Below are positions 5,305-6,305 of a DNA stretch of 6,305 nucleotides, piece by piece. The notes below the pieces were generated by a model, which saw only the letters and a program-made list of their open reading frames with translations, had not been told where the DNA came from and searched no databases. Made by a program: the position numbers and the translations under genes. The first letter of the stretch is position 1. Every line of letters starts with the position of its first letter. Source of the stretch: Clostridia bacterium (lineage in GTDB: Bacteria > Bacillota > Clostridia > Oscillospirales > CAG-272); assembly GCA_017452215.1 (NCBI GenBank), contig JAFTMU010000347.1:1-6305 (forward strand). Direction: 5' to 3'.

Positions 5305-6305
5305 ATGTACAACGTCATTAAAAGAGACGGCAGACCGGTCAATTTCGATTTGACGAAGATCAGCACTGCCATCACCCACGCATTCGAGGCTTGCAACAAG
5401 GAATACAATCAGGATATCATCGATTTCTTGGCTTTGAAGGTCACCGCAGATTTTTCATCCAAGATCGAGGACGGTAATATTTCGGTAGAAACCATTCAGG
5501 ACAGCGTAGAGTCGGATCTGATCAAGGTAGGCTACGACGACGTAGCAAAGGCATACATCATCTACCGCCGTCAAAGAGAAAAGATCCGCAATATCAGCGC
5601 CACCATGGTGGACTATAAGGCGATCGTTGATAACTATTTGCAGATCAACGACTGGAGAGTCAAGGAAAATTCCACCGTTACCTACTCGGTGGGCGGCTTG
5701 ATTCTGAGCAACTCGGGCGCCGTTACCGCCAACTATTGGCTCTCCGAGATCTACGACGACGAGATCGGCAACGCACACCGCAATGCTGACATTCACATTC
5801 ACGACCTTTCCATGCTCACGGGCTACTGCGCAGGCTGGTCCCTCAAGCAGCTGATTCAAGAGGGTCTTGGCGGCGTTCCGGGCAAGATCACCTCTGCCCC
5901 CGCAAAGCATCTGGCAAGCCTTTGCAACCAAATGGTCAACTTCCTCGGTATCATGCAAAACGAGTGGGCAGGCGCACAGGCGTTCTCCTCCTTTGACACC
6001 TACCTCGCCCCCTTCGTCAAGGCGGACAACCTTTCCTACGGACAGGTGAAAAAGTGCATCGAATCCTTCGTTTACGGCGTCAATACTCCCTCCCGTTGGG
6101 GTACCCAGTCTCCCTTTACCAACATCACTCTGGACTGGGTGGTTCCCCAGGACCTGGCAGAGCTCAACTGCATCATCGGCGGTAAAGAGGCAGACTTCAA
6201 GTACAAGGATTGCCAAAAGGAAATGGATATGGTCAACAAGGCGTTTATCGAGATCATGATCGAGGGCGACGCCAACGGAAGAGGCTTCCAATACCCCATT
6301 CCCAC
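5305..6305 (+). CDS. nrdD: Anaerobic (class III) ribonucleoside-triphosphate reductase, N-terminal part
   Basis: The first 333 codons of a protein usually about 700-780 aa long; the frame is open at the window edge. NrdD reduces ribonucleoside triphosphates to dNTPs in the cytosol without oxygen, using a glycyl radical made by NrdG. Residues 1 to about 92 are an ATP-cone, the dATP/ATP allosteric domain, opening with VIKRDGRPV. The catalytic domain follows with NADIHIHDL (160-168), GYCAGWSLKQL (173-183, holding a conserved active-site-region cysteine, C175) and SRWGTQSPFTNIT (263-275). The thiyl-radical cysteine and C-terminal glycyl-radical motif lie beyond the window. The start is clear: AAGGAGGAA at 5292-5300, then ATG at 5305. 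nrdG lies 115 nt upstream on the same strand, with an NrdR-controlled promoter between them. Codons are GC-richer than in the defence genes. Confidence 0.95.
   Translation, partial: MYNVIKRDGRPVNFDLTKISTAITHAFEACNKEYNQDIIDFLALKVTADFSSKIEDGNISVETIQDSVESDLIKVGYDDVAKAYIIYRRQREKIRNISATMVDYKAIVDNYLQINDWRVKENSTVTYSVGGLILSNSGAVTANYWLSEIYDDEIGNAHRNADIHIHDLSMLTGYCAGWSLKQLIQEGLGGVPGKITSAPAKHLASLCNQMVNFLGIMQNEWAGAQAFSSFDTYLAPFVKADNLSYGQVKKCIESFVYGVNTPSRWGTQSPFTNITLDWVVPQDLAELNCIIGGKEADFKYKDCQKEMDMVNKAFIEIMIEGDANGRGFQYPIP

Noticed and set aside
5455..6291. Minus-strand open frame (278 codons) opposite nrdD
   Set aside because: nrdD is unmistakable on the plus strand with ATP-cone and catalytic motifs. 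The antisense frame is valine/aspartate/leucine-rich, as expected from complemented codons.

Overview
The window looks like the chromosome of an anaerobic Gram-positive bacterium, most likely a member of the Clostridia or a relative, possibly from a gut or other anoxic metagenome. The evidence is an anaerobic (class III) ribonucleotide reductase pair, strong AGGAGG-type ribosome binding sites, and sigma-A promoters with the TG or TRTG extended -10 element common in Firmicutes. No 16S rRNA or lineage marker is present, so the taxon is inferred and uncertain.

Layout. Bases 37-4344 are read leftwards (minus strand). A small DUF1294 membrane protein (4084-4344) comes first. It is followed by an MmeI-like restriction-modification gene split by a one-base frameshift into an endonuclease/spacer fragment (3074-4033) and a methyltransferase/specificity fragment (1239-3125). 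After a hairpin terminator (1181-1224) and a consensus promoter comes an AbiH-family abortive-infection gene (37-1095). Bases 4497-6305 are read rightwards: nrdG (radical-SAM activase, 4497-5189) and the first 333 codons of nrdD (5305 to beyond the window edge). Divergent promoters for the DUF1294 gene and nrdG lie in 4345-4496.

How the parts work together. NrdG installs the glycyl radical on NrdD, which makes dNTPs without oxygen. The nrdD promoter has exact TTGACA and TATAAT boxes, a textbook NrdR box at 5189-5204, and a degenerate second box exactly 32 bp downstream that overlaps the promoter. NrdR control of nrdD is therefore a strong prediction. The left half is a small defence island: an MmeI-like single-chain restriction-modification enzyme plus AbiH. 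Hand-counted 60-base samples give about 33% G+C in abiH, about 42% in the 3' part of the MmeI-like gene, and about 50% or more in its 5' part and in nrdD. This fits defence cargo inserted beside a core locus. The restriction enzyme is probably inactive as written, because the nuclease domain is cut off from the methyltransferase. Deleting one T from a short T-run (plus strand AAAA, 3099-3102) explains this fully, and a sequencing or assembly error is possible.

I see no wholly new system. The points most worth checking are the frameshifted MmeI-like gene with its possible free-methylase restart, the NrdR-controlled promoter, and the SIR2-like motif spacing in AbiH.
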